Shown here in pieces: positions 37,201 to 48,055 of a stretch of DNA of 64,000 nucleotides. Made by a program: the position numbers and the translations under genes. How positions within the stretch are numbered: the first letter of the stretch is position 1; each line of letters opens with the position of its first letter. The DNA lies in the NCBI GenBank assembly GCA_008973525.1, contig WACJ01000010.1:248001-312000 (forward strand). The letters run 5' to 3'. Below the pieces are notes generated by a model. That model was not told the origin of the DNA and did not search any database. It was given only the letters and a program-made list of their open reading frames with translations. The stretch is from Stenopsyche tienmushanensis. Taxonomy: Eukaryota > Arthropoda > Insecta > Trichoptera > Stenopsychidae.

Positions 37201-37904
37201 CCTGTTAAGTGGGCATGACGTATATATACGTCCAACGTAAACTGCATCGAAATTGGTTGGGACGTATATATACGTCCTCGAAATATATGTTGAGTCCTAA
37301 AACAGGCGAGACTTTTATTTTTGTTTAACGAATGTGTGAGCTGTCGATACATGTCTTGGTATGAATTTAAGATAGGTAACAAATTGGTTGCACCTCGCTA
37401 TTGTTTTCGGGTGGATGCCATCAAAAAACAGCATCACACCTAAACCCTCACGCTTAGTTGAAAGACATTTTCAAATAACAAATGAAAGGAAACTAAATCC
37501 AGGAAATGTCGAGTTTATTACAAAAAAAAAGGGAAAGATACTACGTACTGGTGTCCGGATTGTGAGGTAGCACTATGTTTCGACAACTGTTTTAAAATAT
37601 ATCACACAGAAGTTGAGTTTTAAACTTATGCATGGATATATATATTTTTTTTAACTCCATTTTTTGTATATACTTTTGTTTTGTTTGCTATTTTTATTTG
37701 TTAACTTCTCTATATGTTTTTGTATTTAAATAAGTAAATAAATATATATGTTTCATTGATTTTTTTATAAATTCTAAGCATTTTTAAAAAAATTAAAAAT
37801 GTGAACTCACGCCAGGTGGGCGAGACGTATATATACGTCCTAACTAAAATGTGCGCGCCCACTGTACGTTGCGTTATTGAAAAGGAACTTCCCCACTTAA
37901 CAGG
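37201..37904 (+). mobile_element. piggyBac-like element, internally deleted (704 bp)
   Basis: Perfect inverted termini CCTGTTAAGTGGG and CCCACTTAACAGG are each flanked by TTAA (37197-37200 and 37905-37908), the piggyBac target duplication. Three copies of the 16-bp palindrome GACGTATATATACGTC lie subterminally (37217-37232 and 37261-37276 left, 37824-37839 right). The interior keeps only the 3' end of the transposase gene, so the central catalytic domain has been deleted. Intact ends suggest it could once have been mobilised in trans. Confidence 0.92.
37388..37623 (+). pseudogene. piggyBac transposase C-terminus
   Basis: The first frame (37388 on) reads ITPKPSRLVERHFQITNERK, the RLxxRHF segment that precedes the piggyBac C-terminal zinc-binding domain. 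A shift at the A-run near 37520 moves it to a second frame that reads TTYWCPDCEVALCFDNCFKI and ends YHTEVEF with TAA at 37621. Cysteines of the CxxC...CxxxxC half are present. In the first CxxC (from 37507) the frame gives CRVYY, so the second Cys appears to be changed to Tyr. The catalytic DDD domain is absent. Confidence 0.85.
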
Positions 37905-38048
37905 TTAATGATTATGATATGAACAAGTTAATGACCTATTAGGATTTCTCTATTACGCGGCATCAGAGGGTAGAGAGAGATCTAATTTTTCAATTTAAGG
38001 TTGGTATTTCAATTCGGCACTTGCCTTCTACGCCTACACGTAAATCCG
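37905..38048. other. Short spacer between the piggyBac-like element and the LINE relic
   Basis: Begins with the right-hand TTAA of the piggyBac-like element. No other feature seen. Confidence 0.5.
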
Positions 38049-38860
38049 TCACTGGTACAGAAAGCTGGTAACCTCATTAGCCTTATCTGAAATTTCTTTG
38101 CGAGTCTTCCCCCAAACCGTTAGAGTGAGGTTGTTAGCATAGGTCACAAGATCGCAGTCGATTGGCAACGCAGATTGGAGAACGTCATCCAGCACTATCT
38201 TCCAGAGCAATGGTCCCAAGAATAATTATCGGCTCTGTTTTGTTTGATAGGTAGCTTCTGGTGAGATTGATTAACATGGCGGATATCCCGCTTCTTCGAA
38301 GTTTAAGAATGGTTAAATACCACCAAGCGTTATCGAAAGCTCCCTGGAAGTCGAGGAATATTGCTATAACGTACTTGAGGTTGGTATTTTCAACTGTGTT
38401 GATGATCTTGTATATGGCGTTTACAGTAGATTTTCCTAATCTAAAACCGAATTGCTTATCCGAAAGTGGCTTGGTGTCTTCAAATATCATGTTCAATCTG
38501 TTAGCCATTATTGCTTGTCGAGTGTTGGGAGTCGAGCGAAGGAGAACGATAATGCGATACTCCTTTGGTTCACTTTGGTTTTCACCTTAGGCAGTACTAC
38601 TGCAAGTCCCACTTTCCAGCAGCTGGAGAAAACTCCACAGCGAAAACAATTTCTGTAGATGTGACATAGGTCAAGTGTCGATTTGAGGATAGGCACGCTT
38701 GACTATCCTGCCATCAATTTTGTCTATTCTTGGAGTTCAGGTTTTTGGCCAGTTCTTCTAAATCTTCCAAGTCGGTCAGAGCCGCGTCTGGCCTTCATTG
38801 AGACGTTTCCGATGCTTCTGCTCTGATTTAAAGATCTGATCTTAAAGCTCTTTACCCGGT
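38049..38860 (-). pseudogene. LINE reverse transcriptase relic, R1-like
   Basis: Reading the minus strand from about 38860: a segment CHIYRNCFRCGVFSSCWKVG then VVLPKVKTK, the pre-RT block with Pro-Lys; then LSDKQFGFRLGKSTVNAIYK and IFLDFQGAFDNAWW, with the first catalytic Asp in FDNAWW as in R1-clade elements. After a frameshift near 38220 come GPLLWKIVLDDVLQSALPID and VTYANNLTLTVWGK. The last is the YxDD active-site box with both Asp codons changed to Asn. The QGSVLGP box before it is mostly lost. It ends at a stop at 38049-38051. Endonuclease and tail are missing. Confidence 0.88.
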
Positions 38861-40194
38861 TGCTCTGAGAACCAATATTTAAGACAGGCGTAATATTTTT
38901 CTTTCCTAAAAATATAAACTCTATCTTTCCAAATTTCCAAAATAATATAATAATTGATACATGCCATATGCTCAGAGATCATTATCTAAGTCTACATTGG
39001 TCGTAAAATCCCAATTGGATATAAAATTCATTGGCTTTCTGCTTTTAAAAGCAATTATTTCCATTTCACCCTCTTTGTATATTTAAGCAAAAATCAAACA
39101 CAAAATTCTGAACGATCAATACTTAATAAAATACCTAGTTTTTCCAACATATTTTATGCAACAAATGGCAAATGTAATTAAGGTACACTTCATTAAAACC
39201 ATCAAGAACGTTTTTCATACATTTTCCACTCGTTAACCGTTTATATGTTAAGCCTAGTATAGCTTATTATGTTAAAAACCCTTTACATTCGTTTTATTCC
39301 ATTCATTCTTTCAATTTATGCATTTGCAATATATTGATAAATGTTTGAATTATTATGAATATATAAATGCTACAGTAAAAGGGCGAATAACTTTGAATAT
39401 CATGTTTTTAATAAAAGAATCCTTTATATTTTATCCATTGAAAACATGAATTTCATCAAAGGATACATTTTCAAATTCTCTCATAAGAGGCCATACTGTA
39501 TTTTATAAATCTTCATAAGGTTTACTATCTACGAACTAAGTCAATATCCAGACATTTTATTAACAACTTCAATAATCAAACATATTAAGTAAAAATATCA
39601 TCATTGCGTTGCTCTTTGTCTGTCACGCATCTGCAAGAACACTCTGAAAATAAATTATTTCAAAACTATACAACAGAAGGATCAAAAAAATGGACGTAAG
39701 CTGTACATTAGAAGGACTTCATATTATTTTTAACTATTCTGATTATATCTGTTGTTTATTTTCAGCTCCAAGGCAAAAAATATTTTCTACCGTCGCTTCT
39801 TCCGCTTTTACTCATTCTGAAACCGCGTAATGAGTACCGTGTATTTCAAGAGACAAAAATGTCCTAAACGTATATTTTCGTACCAATTCAATCCCTAAGC
39901 CCTAGGGCAGGAATAGTGAACTCTTTTGAAAAGTGGGTCAAATTTTGTTCATTAGTTTTTTGAGTACTTGCTCACCATCAGGGCTACTAACCGTTCTTTG
40001 TTTGGACGGACCTTTATTTAAAGGACATTTTTTTTTATTTGAGACACGTATTTATTCTTGCCCCTAACTCACCATTAACAATGATAAAGTTCCTCTATGA
40101 ATTTATGAACAAAAAAATACATTATATAAGAAATCGGCTTGAAAACATACCTTAATATTAATAAAGAGTGATTGAAAATGGACTAAGTACTGGT
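38861..40194. other. Non-coding, no feature seen
   Basis: AT-rich with no recognisable frame or repeat. Confidence 0.55.
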
Positions 40195-40420
40195 ATCGTG
40201 ATTTAGATCTCTGGTTCTTATAATGACTTGAAATGATGACGTTTGTGTGCTACCACCTCACAGTATAGTCCACCGAAGACCAAACAAAGTACATACTTAG
40301 CAAGTACATAACAAATCGACGGTTGTAGTGCTTAATTTACATTAGCAGCCGCCAGACCAATATGCGCCAACATCAAACGTCTCGCATAACACATTGCATA
40401 CACAAAAAATATTTTTATTA
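40195..40420 (-). mobile_element. Helitron-like fragment, copy 1
   Basis: The reverse complement of this segment is collinear with about 58235-58420. Shared blocks are CGAGACGTTT, CATATTGGTCTGG, AAGCACTACAACCGTC, ATTTGTTATGT, GGTCTTCGGT and ACACACAAACGTCATCA. Its identity follows from the 5' end kept only at 58111. It lies next to the mariner relic at 40541, with about 120 bp between them. Confidence 0.6.
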
Positions 40421-40540
40421 CGCTTATATTATTCCCACAAGTGTAAACAATAAGTTAACAAAGTTTTATAGCAAAGGAATGATAGGTATGGCAACGCATT
40501 AAATACGAACAAACAAAGATTAATTTTTATATTTTAGATT

Positions 40541-40880
40541 GTTCAAATTCGTTATTGTAAACAATTCGAACAAATGTAACATGAGCTCATATAAATACGA
40601 ACTCTTTCGGTCAGTAACTAAAAAAGGATTCTTCTTCGCGATAATGCGAGAGACCGCATGCTGCAGAAATAGCTCAGGAAAAAACAAAGAAGCTTGAATT
40701 GGAAATTCTACTTTATCCAACCTATTCAGCAGATCTCGTTCCATTGGATTACTACCTTTTTAGATCGTTAGATCATACATTAAGGCGTAAAAAATTAACA
40801 ATGTTGGAGAAGTAAAAAAGCACTCAGCTATGTTTTTAAAGGAAAAATCAAAGGTTTTTTTAAATTATGATTATATTACG
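40541..40880 (+). pseudogene. mariner transposase relic, a second lineage
   Basis: Plus-strand frames with several stops show YCKQFEQM (near 40551), ILLRDNARDRM with the second catalytic Asp, a frameshift, and then LELEILLYPTYSADLVPLDY with YLFRSLDHTLRRKKL, the third-Asp block. It stops at LEK. These motifs follow the order of a mariner DDE domain, but wording differs from family A (HDNARSH / PSDYYLF), so it is a different lineage or far older. No inverted repeats were found. Confidence 0.8.
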
Positions 40881-41169
40881 ATCCTTCTAATATTAATACA
40901 ACCGAATAAGAATTCAGATGCTATTATTTTTAATAAACATTTCGCAAATCTGCAGATTTGCACATTTCTCTCCAACCATGTTTTCTTTGTTATAGGAGAA
41001 TAATTTCGATTTTATATGAATAAGTTACACGTTTTTTTTCCCCCAGTTTATTTTTCATTTTCACACTATGTATATTTTATGGTTCTTTTTCCTCTACATA
41101 AATTTCGCACAAATCCAGCACATGTTGGAACATAATAAGTGCTCGTGGCTCCAATTTAGTCCACAATAT

Positions 41170-41680
41170 TTCACGAACGGCCAAAATTATTTAACTGCAA
41201 ACGATCTTTGAGCGCGGTAATCACAATGCTTTTGAGGTAAAGTCGGGGCGGTGTAAAAAGAACATTATAATTTTATACACAATTTGGGCCGTTCCCTAAA
41301 TTGTTGTTAACGATTGTTTTATTTTTTATCGCGGAAATAAAACCGATAAAAGCACACGCTTGGCCATGAAACAATAACAGTTTTCGCAGCAGCCAGAAGC
41401 AAAGGCAGTAACGCGAAACAGTGAACAGTATAACATTATGACGACCGTAAGGACAAACACGGCCCGCTCGGGGGTTGTAAAAACACACGACAGGGTGGTT
41501 GAATCTCCTACCCCCCTCTGATGGGCAGGGGTTAATAATTCAACTAATCCTGCGCTCGCCACGATTGCACCCATGTCGAACCGTTAGCACAACTTTCGAT
41601 CAGCTCCACAACAACAGCAGCCTTGCCGTTTATTTAACACCCCCGTCGCGCTACTGAAATTATGAGCTTATGGTTTGATT
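41170..41680. other. Single-copy GC-richer island without a gene
   Basis: About 500 bp of balanced, complex sequence in AT-rich surroundings, unrelated to any repeat in the window. Overlapping minus-strand frames (41273-41574) lack motifs. It holds TTTTATCGCGGAAATAAAAC and the near-mirror CCCCTCTGATGGGCAGGGG. The composition would suit a conserved non-coding or regulatory element, but nothing here proves function. Confidence 0.4.
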
Positions 41681-41880
41681 GAATTTTTAAACAACTCTTC
41701 GTTGTATCCTTCCTTTTTATCAAAATTTAAAAATAGCTAAAAACTTGTACCTTTTATTTTGCCATCCAAACTGTAGACAAATAAAAATCTCTAAACGGCT
41801 TTTAGATTTAATAAAACAAGGGTTGATATTATGTGTTAGATCTTGGAGCTTTTAAAAAAATAGTAGTTAGAATACATTAA

Positions 41881-42133
41881 CACATTAACTGCGAAGAAAC
41901 TTAGCGCACAATTCACTCAAATTTCAATGATCTGCATCCTTTCATCAAATTTCATTGATCTGTAATCCATAGATGCTAAATGACTAAATAATAAATACAA
42001 TTTATTAAGTCCTGCATGGTATTTTTACTGTATTTTTGCGGTCTATATGGTGTTAAATATGGTTCCCGCATGAAACCATCAGTCAATATAGATCATTCCT
42101 TAACACATTAACATGCCACCCACAGTTAATGTT
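41881..42133. mobile_element. Small TTAA-flanked inverted-repeat element
   Basis: The left end TTAACACATTAACTGCG (TTAA at 41877-41880) is mirrored by CACAGTTAATGTTTTAA at the right (TTAA at 42134-42137). This gives a 253-bp non-coding element of piggyBac type. A second TTAACACATTAAC lies just inside the right end (about 42103), so the exact boundary is uncertain. It probably derives from a piggyBac-like family not otherwise present. Confidence 0.55.
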
Positions 42134-42211
42134 TTAATATTGAATTCAATTATTTGATTTGAAAAGTATCCACTGAGAAGGCTAATAAAGTCCTGCAAGG
42201 CTACTTATAAG

Positions 42212-42262
42212 TAGGGCTTATACAAAAACCGACATTTTTCAAAACCGGTTTTCGGTTTTAAG
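42212..42262. repeat. Possible hAT-type terminus
   Basis: TAGGGCTTATACAAAAACCG followed by AAAACCGGTTTTCGGTTTT resembles ends of some hAT-derived repeats. The adjoining CTTATAAG could be an 8-bp target site. No partner end was found. Confidence 0.25.
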
Positions 42263-42407
42263 AAATATATAAAATATAAAATCAAATAAGATATATTAAA
42301 ATGATTCCAATTTTATCGATGTCAATGAAAAACTGGAGACACACGTATTCACAATATCAAACAAATTTGATTATGCGATAGATACGTTCCTAAAGGAGTC
42401 GCATATA

Positions 42408-42880
42408 AAAAATTCGCATAAAAAAAGACTTGAACTACATAGATGATAGAACTACATAAAAACCGCATAACTTCAAATCAATGTGATAGAATGTACCAAT
42501 AATCGCATAAAAAAGTTTATAAAAAAATAATATAAATAAAAACACAATAAATATTATATTTATCTTGGAATTGCTTTACTGAAGTCTCTTTTACTCGATA
42601 ATTATACAAATGCAATTCTTAACACATTATCAGCGGACTATCTGCGCAGATCGTATATGCTCTAGCACGGGCAATTTTTTGCCAAACTGCCATTATTTAA
42701 ATTCTCATTAAAATAATCACAGTATAACGGTTGTAATTTGCACTGTTGGTTATTTTAGATTTTTTTGTGCGAATTCGCATAAAAAAAATCTTTATCCTTT
42801 ATAGAAAAATGAGGGATAGGTTCCATTATTTTTGAAAACCGCATAACTTCAAATTCGCATAAAAACAGACCCAAGTGTAT
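42408..42880. repeat. AACCGCATAACTTC repeats, copies 2 and 3
   Basis: AAACCGCATAACTTCAAATC near 42458 and AAACCGCATAACTTCAAATT near 42835 flank a segment with further TTCGCATAAAAA motifs. They match 7095-7160. The paired layout suggests two ends or tandem copies of one short element, with a TTAA terminus (42623) inserted between them. Confidence 0.45.
42623..42665. repeat. Orphan piggyBac-like terminus
   Basis: After TTAA (42619-42622) comes CACATTATCAGCGGAC, much like the 41881 end, followed by the perfect 12-bp palindrome ATCTGCGCAGAT (42640-42651). Terminal TTAA plus a subterminal palindrome matches the plan of the element at 37201. No partner end was recognised downstream. Confidence 0.4.
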
Positions 42881-42884
42881 ATGA

Positions 42885-44437
42885 TTTTTATGTATTTGTA
42901 TAACATATTCATTCTTCAAGTTTCCGTTTGTGGCATTAGTTTTATGTTTAAAGATTTATGTTTGTTTGGAGTAATTTGTCACAAATATATTTAGAGTATT
43001 GGAATACGGTTATAAACGACACGAGACTAAACAAAAATGATACTATGCATAAATGATAAAGCTTTAATCAGAAAAAATGTTTAAAAAGCAATAATGCCGA
43101 TTACAGGGAGATACTGACTAAAGAGCTGATTACTAATCTTTGGAATAAATATAAAAGACGTATATATACCCATTTATTCCCATTAAAACAGCTTATACAA
43201 ATGCTTTCGTGGTTGCCAGCTCAATGTTAAACAAAATTGATTAAAATAAATTCTACAATCAAATTTATAGGAGAGAAAGAGAAATATTTTGAATAAGTTT
43301 GATCGAAAGAATTCTGAAGCAAAAGTGGATAACCTCCGAGTCTCTGCCTCTTTTAGTCCGGCCCGTCTCAAAAATCGTTTTCGTAAAACTTTACTAAAGC
43401 TGTTAGATCGTAAATTGGGTAGGAGCCTGCAAAAATAACTTTTTTGGTTGGCTCAAAATCCATGAAAGATTGCCTATCCTTAGTCTGAAGCTAACGCTTC
43501 CAACCAAAATATCCACTTAAGTTAACTCTAAACAAATTGTACATTAAATTGAATTCTAAAAAAAACCTAAAATTAATTGTTACAGAATCATTCAATGTGA
43601 TAAACTTTTTATAGATATGTTTGTACATTTATGAACCAAGCATGCAGAATGACGTTAATTAATTACAGTGATATAAATCTAAACTGACTCTCGTTTTCTT
43701 ATTAACACTCGCTCTTCCAAATTATCGATGTACTTGAAACCCTCCAATCAAATTGGTTTCTTCTAAATTCTTTAATCAAATCATATATATCTTCTCGATG
43801 AATTGCTTGCAAGTATTTAAATTACTATCGCTCATGAACTCATGCATTTTTTGAAACGTTCTTAAGAAATATGAAACAATTCAAATTTATCAATACTCAC
43901 AAGTATATTTTAATTTAATACACATTAGCAAGGGGATTAACAGGAGTTAAAGAACAACTTAAAATATGATAACATATACAAAATTGCAAATGTTTATACT
44001 TAACTTCCTTAAAGGAACTTTTCAATAACATGTATTTAATTTTTTCCTTTTTTTAATTGTTTTTCGTTATTTCTATCGCATTATAGCAGTCTGGATAATT
44101 TTAAACTTCTAACAAACTTTAGTATTAATCCTCCAAGTTTTGCAACGATCCGTCAGCTCTGACAGAACTCATTGATCAAAAGCATACTTCGTGACACGTA
44201 ACATTAAATCATGAAATAAATATAAATTGATTTGTGTTTATGTTAAGCATGAATTATTAAAAATCTTAAATCTTATACTAATTATGCTAATATGTAACAT
44301 AGTATTTGAAATAGTTAAATATTTTAAAATCGAGATGGATTCTACCACATCTGTAGAATTGTATGAAAATCTTTCAATTAGTTCAATATCTGAGACACTG
44401 TGATAAGGATTATACAAGAGAAAACTGTGATATGTTA
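42885..44437. other. Non-coding, no feature seen
   Basis: AT-rich. A partial GACGTATATATAC (about 43157) echoes the piggyBac-like palindrome but has no terminus nearby. Confidence 0.5.
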
Positions 44438-45197
44438 GATAAAGCGGAAAGAAATGTCATTTTTTTTTGTTGCATCTTTACCGTCAGTTTGCCTCAAGTT
44501 GCTGTCAAGTGAATACGTCAAAGTTGGTGTAATTTTGAAGCTCTGTTGTTTTTCTTACTTTTTCTAATATTTTTTCAGCCATAGTGAAAATGTCCAAGCC
44601 AGAAATTGATGAGACCCATTTGCGATCTAGTTTACTGTTTTTATTCAATAAAGGCTTAAAAGCAAAATAAGCTACCCAGAGCATCTGTAATACATATGGC
44701 AACATATTGAATATTCGAAAATGCCATAGATGATTCAAAAAATTCAAAAGTGGCGACAGAGATCTGAAAAATAAACCAAATTCAGGACGACCTCCAATAA
44801 TCGATGATGACGCATTAAATTCCCTGGTAGAATCTGATCCTCGAAAAACAATAAAGGAATTATAGCTAGACATCGGCTGTCCTTGGTCGACAGTGAAAGA
44901 CCATTTGAAAAGACTTGGAAAAAAATATAGACAGGGAATTTGGGTACCGCACGAGTTATCATCAACGATCTTGGAACAACGGATAATCGCTATTATCCTG
45001 GTATGAAACCGATCCATTTTTAAAAAGGATCGTTAAAACCGGCCGAATTTTACGAAAGAGGCATTAAAAAGCAACCTAATCTGTGGAGGACGATTATAAA
45101 TAACAGTGGAATTTTTTTAATTGAGTAATATTGTATACCTTTTATTCATTTTTTTTCTCCAAATAACAATAAAAGTGACATTTCTTTCCGCTTTACC
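44438..45197 (+). mobile_element. mariner element, family A copy 3 (internally deleted)
   Basis: Left end GATAAAGCGGAAAGAAATGT; inverted right end GACATTTCTTTCCGCTTTACC. TA dinucleotides lie outside both ends (44436-44437 and 45198-45199). At 760 bp it has lost about 500 bp relative to copy 2. The deletion joins the sequence just before the first catalytic motif to the PAEFYERG tail. Confidence 0.9.
44590..45128 (+). pseudogene. mariner transposase, deletion derivative (copy 3)
   Basis: It opens with ATG and MSKPEIDETHLRSSLLFLF, then meets several in-frame stops: TAA after KGLKAK (about 44668), TGA in place of the Trp of HRWFKKF (about 44731) and TAG after KEL. The helix-turn-helix half is recognisable as far as the junction near 45034, after which KTGRILRKRH is the frameshifted C-terminal tail. 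All three catalytic aspartates are absent. Only the inverted repeats could still interact with a transposase. Confidence 0.88.
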
Positions 45198-46259
45198 TAA
45201 TTATTATAGAAACAGTAAGTTTGTCCTGCGCTCAATTTATTAAATAGCAGAATTTTTTTTATGACGTTAACATCTTAACAACTACTGGTCACCAATTTAT
45301 AGACTTGTTACTAACTAAGTAATGTTACAAATTTAAAATAAATAGTTTGTAATATATGAAACCTCAATATGGAAAAAAAATCCAATATGACAATCGTCTT
45401 TGTTTTTACGGGTTAATGTTGGGGTATAATATTGAAATTCATTCTATACTTTTGTAAAACCTCTTTAATAGATTTTGAACCGATCTTTCACGTAATTAAA
45501 AAAAAGTCATGCATTAACGTCCGGGTTGCAAGACTTGTGGATTTACGGACAAACCCATTTGAGTTTTCATTGCAAAATAATTTAAAATCGAATGGATATT
45601 CGTATCCCATTTTACTGGTTTACATTATTTGAAGAACATTTTATCTCTTGAATACACCTGCGCCAATAAAAATCTATTCCCGGATTTCAATTAATGGATG
45701 GACATAACATTTTTATTTTTCCACAGCCGCCTTTGTCAATTTGCACATTGCTGATTGATTTTTCATTGTGCAATGTAAATATACGTATTTTTGTCGGCGG
45801 AAGGCAAAAAACTTAAAATTAAAGGAAACAAAAATATTCCAAGCAAAATAATTGGACATCGTGTGAAATATTTACTTTTTTATTCTTCAACTCGATTACA
45901 ATATATTTTCTTTATTTCGTAAAAATTTAAAAAAAAAGTGTTTAAGCTCTAAGATAATATTATCAGATATAGATTTATAAAGTACTATGAATAGAGTGCT
46001 GATTGCTGTCATATTCGAATATTATCAGATTGTGCGTAATTTGCTTATTATCAATGAAAAATAATCGAAAATTTATATCAATTAAATTAAAAGAGGATTT
46101 CGATAGTTTTTCAATATTATAACATATGTGTACTTCTCATCAAATATCTACTAAATACTTGTTTTACTAAATATATACCAAAGTACTTTATTGCCCTTAG
46201 TAAGATCACATTTCCGAAATTGTATCGAAGAGATCACAAAAGCTTATTAATAATCTGTT
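45198..46259. other. Non-coding, no feature seen
   Basis: AT-rich; the frame at 45432-45632 has no motif. Confidence 0.5.
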
Positions 46260-46660
46260 TCAGACGGACGAAACCAGTTGATTTGGGATGTGCCTAAACA
46301 GCCCATTACGTACATCGTGAGCAAATTTGGTGTATGCGATTCCATTGAATATGGCACGATGCAGATGTGGAGGTAAATCTGAGTTTGGAATTAAGCTGAG
46401 AGATGTATACACTCGAGCTGTTGTCGGTAAACAGGAACGAATGGCAAATATTGTTGTGCTGGAGCTAGCGATGCTGGAGAGTCTCGGGAGCAGTTGCCAG
46501 GGTCCTTGTGGCCAGCCTCCCTAAGCCGCTTTAATATTAACACCCTCCAGAGCCAACCTCGCTACAGATTTATACCCCCTTAATAATTTTAGCCTATGTC
46601 CCTTTCAGACGAACGGTCCCACTTTTTTAAGCTCTTGCGACTTAGAGTATACCATTGTCT
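46260..46660. other. GC-richer block of unknown origin
   Basis: This is a sharply GC-richer segment with a 65-codon plus-strand frame (46327-46524, MARCRCGGKSEFGIKLRDVY then LELAMLESLGSSCQGPCGQ). The frame has no known motif and the block no second copy. It could be a decayed exon, part of an unrepresented transposon or a regulatory island. Confidence 0.3.
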
Positions 46661-46962
46661 TTCACGCAGAATATATATTATATCTTTTTTTATGATACTG
46701 AATAGATATAATTTTATATTTTCAATAAGATTAAATGCTTAAAATCTGTGAGAAACATTACATATAAATACACAAATTATCATGATAAATATTTCTTTTA
46801 ATCTATACTCTTTTATAAACTCAAACTTTTATAGGAATTACAGTCTGATCTTCTAATTATTCATTTAACTTGGTTGCAACATTCTTTACATCTTTATTAC
46901 TAAAAAACGTATCACCTCCTATTTTGATTTTTTAAATACTAAATAATCTTAATCTTATTTTA

Positions 46963-47010
46963 CCACGTGTGAAAGGCAAATGGGAAACCACTACATGAAA
47001 AATCCTTTCG
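46963..47010. repeat. Dispersed repeat (AGCAAATGGAAA type), copy 3
   Basis: CCACGTGTGAAAGGCAAATG and ACATGAAAAATCC parallel 10200-10250. Shorter than the other copies. Confidence 0.45.
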
Positions 47011-47164
47011 CACTTTAAGAAGAAGAAATAGCAAAGAATTTTATGATAGAAAGTTAAGTTATTAAAATCGTAAAGCCTAAACATGCAGCTTGCATATTGT
47101 CATACAAAAACAATGCCTTTTTTGTTACTTAATAACCTCTTGTAAACAAATAAGAAATATACAA

Positions 47165-48055
47165 ATTGTTTTGCACATGAACTATAATTTTTTTTTTGGG
47201 TTAGGTGGGTCTTTTGCTACGTTTCACGCATAATCCCTATGTCCTAAGTGCACAGTCTGAATGGACATGATTGGATTATTTTTGTCTGGGAAAGTGTCCT
47301 ATTCCATGCTCGCATGGTCTCCAGACCTGACACCAATGGATCTCTTTGCCCGAGAACGTTCCTTATTCCATGGCTTGCACGGTCTCCAGACTTGATACCT
47401 CTGGATTTTTTTACCTGGGGACGTTCCCTATTTCATGGCTCGCATGATCCCTAGATCTGACACCACTGGATTTCTTTGGCTGACGATGTACCCTATTCCG
47501 AGGCTTGTATGATATCCAGACTTGACATCACTGGATTTCTTTATCTGGGGACGTTTCTTATTCCATGGCTCGCATGATCTCCAGATCTGACACCACTGAA
47601 TTTCTTTATTTTTTTTTCCTGTGGGAGGGGAATTTTGCTCACACGGTTTCCAAACCTGACACTACTGGATTTCTTTTCCTAGGGACGTACAAAATAATTA
47701 ATATACAAGGAATATCCCACAAAAATCCTAATTGAAAAAATAGTCGCTGCCTTTGCAAAAATAAAAGAAAAATTAGCTATTTTAGACAATTACAATTAAA
47801 ATAATGAAATGATACCATGCGTGCATATGAAGCAGAGATGGTCAATTTGAACATTTTTTGTAAATTAATTTAATAAAAACATCTTAAACATAAAAAGTAT
47901 TTTCTTTAATCTGACCCTGGCAAATTTTGTACCTCTTCGATTTTAAAGATTTATTGAATGATTTGTATGACATATAGCATATCGTTGGAAAAGGTATAAT
48001 TAAGAGAATTTTTTTAAACTAACTCCCAAAAAAAATGTCGGTCTATGTGCAAAAC
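47165..48055 (+). mobile_element. 65-bp-family element, copy 2 (both ends present)
   Basis: Left TTGTTTTGCACATGAACT and inverted right GTCTATGTGCAAAACA define an 890-bp element. Inside are TCTTTTGCTACGTTTCACGC (shared with 23215), a tandem array (47253-47690), a decayed transposase C-terminus (ATCCTAATTGAAAAAATAG, GCCTTTGCAAAAAT) and a sense arm (ATCTGACCCTGGCAAATTTT, ATAGCATATCGTTGGAAAA). It has no intact frame. It is probably a non-autonomous relative of a mariner-type transposon. Confidence 0.75.
47253..47690 (+). repeat. Tandem array, exact 65-bp period
   Basis: The CTCCAGACCTGACACC phase recurs at 47318, 47383, 47448, 47513 and 47578, five positions each exactly 65 bp apart. A partial unit precedes them, and a disrupted unit with a T-run follows, about 6.5 units in all. 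One unit translates as LIPWLARSPDLIPLDFFTWG, the catalytic third-Asp block of a mariner-type transposase. Because 65 = 3 x 21 + 2, the frame changes every unit, so the array cannot be a coding repeat. Units differ by 10-20% by eye. Confidence 0.9.

Noticed and set aside
40520..40744. Minus-strand open frame of 74 codons
   Set aside because: It is the shadow of the plus-strand mariner relic, which has DNAR and VPLDYYLF motifs.
44505..45017. 170-codon minus-strand open frame
   Set aside because: It lies antisense to the mariner transposase at 44590-45128, and the sense strand explains its openness. The same applies to minus-strand frames at 16270-16662 and 30066-30560.
47248..47454. A protein with repeated ARSPD motifs
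   Set aside because: The 65-bp period changes the frame at each unit, so the apparent peptide is a by-product of the DNA repeat.
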